This document shows, piece by piece, positions 62,756 to 64,000 of a stretch of DNA of 64,000 nucleotides. The translations under genes were made by a program, and so were the position numbers. Source of the DNA: Vibrio fluvialis (GTDB lineage: Bacteria > Pseudomonadota > Gammaproteobacteria > Enterobacterales > Vibrionaceae); assembly GCF_900460245.1 (NCBI RefSeq), contig NZ_UHIP01000002.1, positions 744,001 to 808,000 on the forward strand, in the 5' to 3' direction. The notes under the pieces were generated by a model. That model searched no databases. It was not told the DNA's origin and worked only from the letters and a program-made list of their open reading frames with translations. Each line of letters starts with the position of its first letter. Position 1 is the first letter of the stretch.

Positions 62756-63427
62756 ATGAGTGAAGGAAAAAGACTAAACGTACGATTACTTTCCGATGTA
62801 TGCATGCAATCGAGATTATTAAAAGACGCATTAGAATCCAAATTGCCGGTTCGGATTGATGTTTCACCGTTTAGTGAAGTGTGGCAGCACGAGAATGATC
62901 CTGCGTGTCACGACGTCAAAATTATCATCATCGATTATTCATGCATTGAGAGCGAGACCCTCGGCGATTACTACACGTTTAAACAGATGACGTGCCCGGA
63001 GGCCAAAGAGGTGGTGATCAATTGCCCGCCTGAGGCTGAATCTAAGTCTTTGTTTAAATGGCAAAAACTATCTGGTGTGTTCTTCGCCGACGACGATATT
63101 GAAGCGTTAGTCAAAGGCATGAACAAGATTCTGGAAGACGAAATGTGGCTGACCCGTAAGTTGGCTCAGGAGTACATCATGCACTATCGCGCAGGTGCTC
63201 CGGCTGTGACGTCACAGGTCTACACTCGTTTGACTCGCCGTGAACAACAAATTATTAAACTGCTTGGCAGTGGTGCTTCAAATATTGAAATCGCCGATAA
63301 ACTTTACGTGAGTGAAAACACCGTGAAGACTCACCTGCACAATGTATTTAAGAAAATAAATGCGAAGAATCGTCTGCAGGCGTTAATCTGGGCGAAGAGT
63401 AATATTGGCATGGAAGAAGTCAGCTAA
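62756..63427 (+). CDS. vpsT: VpsT-type c-di-GMP-responsive LuxR/CsgD-family regulator
   Basis: 223 residues. The N-terminal receiver-like domain lacks the standard phosphorylation triad (IIIIDYSCIES in place of the usual Asp site). The c-di-GMP motif W-[FLM]-[TS]-R is present as W131-L132-T133-R134 in DEMWLTRKLAQ. The C-terminal LuxR-type HTH is LTRREQQIIKLLGSGASNIE, then IADKLYVSENTVKTHLHNVF. VpsT dimerises on c-di-GMP and activates matrix polysaccharide genes while lowering motility. TTAGGAGTATTTGTA precedes the ATG. A terminator follows. Confidence 0.95.
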   Translation: MSEGKRLNVRLLSDVCMQSRLLKDALESKLPVRIDVSPFSEVWQHENDPACHDVKIIIIDYSCIESETLGDYYTFKQMTCPEAKEVVINCPPEAESKSLFKWQKLSGVFFADDDIEALVKGMNKILEDEMWLTRKLAQEYIMHYRAGAPAVTSQVYTRLTRREQQIIKLLGSGASNIEIADKLYVSENTVKTHLHNVFKKINAKNRLQALIWAKSNIGMEEVS

Positions 63428-63521
63428 TAATAAAAACAGATCTTAGATAAATATGAATGTCCGATGCCATACTAAAGTTTAGATTTATATTTATGAGTCA
63501 ACGAAGGTTTATTTATTACAG

Positions 63522-63546
63522 AAAAGGCAGCTAAGGCTGCCTTTTT
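63522..63546. terminator. Terminator between vpsT and YbjQ-family gene
   Basis: Stem AAAAGGCAGC / GCTGCCTTTT with a TAAG loop, T run on the + strand and A run preceding, so it can act for both convergent genes. Confidence 0.88.
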
Positions 63547-63549
63547 ACT

Positions 63550-63870
63550 TTATTCGACTATTACCGCTGTACCACTGACGGACACCATTAACATGCCGTT
63601 GGTTTTTCCGAATGTCTCGTAGTCCAGATCAATCCCGACAACGGCGTTCGCCCCAAGCTCTGTGGCGCGCGCTTGCAACTCTTGTAGGGCAATGGTGCGT
63701 GCTTTTTGTAATTCATGCTCATACGTTGCTGAACGGCCACCCACGATATCGCGAATGCCAGCAAACAGATCTTTGAAAATATTGGCGCCTAAAATGGCTT
63801 CTCCGGCGATGACGCCGCAATAGCGCACGATACGTTTGCCTTCAACCTGAGGGGTGGTGGTGACGATCAT
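63550..63870 (-). CDS. YbjQ-family (UPF0145, heavy-metal-binding) protein
   Basis: 106 residues, the standard YbjQ length. It has [40 protein letters not shown] and [20 protein letters not shown], all family landmarks of a ring-forming pentameric protein. The name heavy-metal-binding comes from the family description; no direct metal motif is visible here. Cytosolic, convergent with vpsT. Function unknown. Confidence 0.92.
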   Translation of the reverse strand: MIVTTTPQVEGKRIVRYCGVIAGEAILGANIFKDLFAGIRDIVGGRSATYEHELQKARTIALQELQARATELGANAVVGIDLDYETFGKTNGMLMVSVSGTAVIVE

Positions 63871-63956
63871 TCCTGACTCCGTTATGTTTTAAGGTTTACG
63901 CGAGTTAGAAGTGTAAACCAGCCGAGAGTTCCGTGCAGCAATCGGGGCGGACAAAA

Positions 63957-63985
63957 AAAAGCCTTCGCAGTGAGCGAAGGCTTAT
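63957..63985 (-). terminator. Terminator of a gene right of the window
   Basis: Perfect stem AAGCCTTCGC / GCGAAGGCTT with an AGTGA loop; on the minus strand it runs into TTTTTT, so it ends a leftward gene whose body lies beyond 64000. Confidence 0.82.
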
Positions 63986-64000
63986 CGGAGCATAGGGGGA

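Noticed and set aside
1..64000. CRISPR arrays, prophage modules, tRNA or rRNA genes
   Set aside because: No regular repeat-spacer pattern, phage structural genes, or tRNA/rRNA sequence was recognised on either strand.

Overview
The window reads as chromosomal DNA of a marine gamma-proteobacterium of the genus Vibrio. The evidence is a Qrr quorum-sensing small RNA with a sigma-54 promoter, a VpsT-type c-di-GMP regulator with its WLTR motif, a KtrAB potassium system very close to the V. alginolyticus one as I remember it, and the DUF2850, DUF3541 and DUF3612 families that I associate with vibrios. From memory, gene order in two blocks (ppsA/ppsR/lactate genes/ABC/Lon-like protease, and GGEEF cyclase/MarR/CheV/parvulin/VpsT) follows V. 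cholerae chromosome II. The species cannot be fixed from the sequence alone. No rRNA, tRNA, CRISPR or prophage was seen.

Left part (1-17 kb) is an accessory-type mosaic of small transport, regulation and detoxification units. It holds a MocR regulator (cut by the window edge) divergent from an EamA exporter, a YagU-like membrane protein, an MFS transporter, and a glutathione transferase with a probable 3' frameshift. A glutathione transferase / NTF2-like / 4-oxalocrotonate-tautomerase operon faces a LysR regulator. Further on are a membrane-anchored AraC regulator facing a DUF805 / secreted protein pair, D-serine dehydratase, and an AhpD-like protein with an AraC regulator.

14.7-30 kb is central metabolism: PEP synthase (ppsA) and its bifunctional regulator (ppsR), then a lactate operon (lldP, lldD and a large FAD/Fe-S D-lactate dehydrogenase) facing a LysR regulator. 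Together these oxidise lactate to pyruvate and return it to PEP for gluconeogenesis. Next come a peptide-type double ATPase ABC protein and a TPR-like protein behind a Fur-like box, and a Lon-like protease.

30-46.5 kb carries a chemoreceptor, an MFS exporter, an MscS channel (probable 5' frameshift), KtrAB, PpnP, a pirin, two diguanylate cyclases, EamA/LysR, an AlkB-like dioxygenase and several exported or membrane proteins.

46.5-53.7 kb is a regulatory cluster. It has a Qrr sRNA with two LuxO-like sites, an XRE/DUF3612 regulator with three 14-bp operator iterons, a soluble GGEEF cyclase, an EamA/MarR pair with twin operators, a YjbR-like protein, CheV and a parvulin. The same theme resumes at 62.7 kb with vpsT.

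53.7-57.5 kb interrupts this block with a small, partly decayed cluster of integron-type cassettes without an integrase. One attC site is split exactly at its cassette boundary by an IS110/IS1111-type element. The element's long non-coding end carries a 9-nt complement of one target flank and a 10-nt match across the other junction, which suggests an attC-targeting seekRNA/bridge RNA. 57.5-62.5 kb is a further accessory stretch: AraC, a LeuA-type isopropylmalate synthase, TetR with twin palindromic operators, a RarD-like transporter and an Lrp-type regulator. The window ends with vpsT and a YbjQ-family protein.
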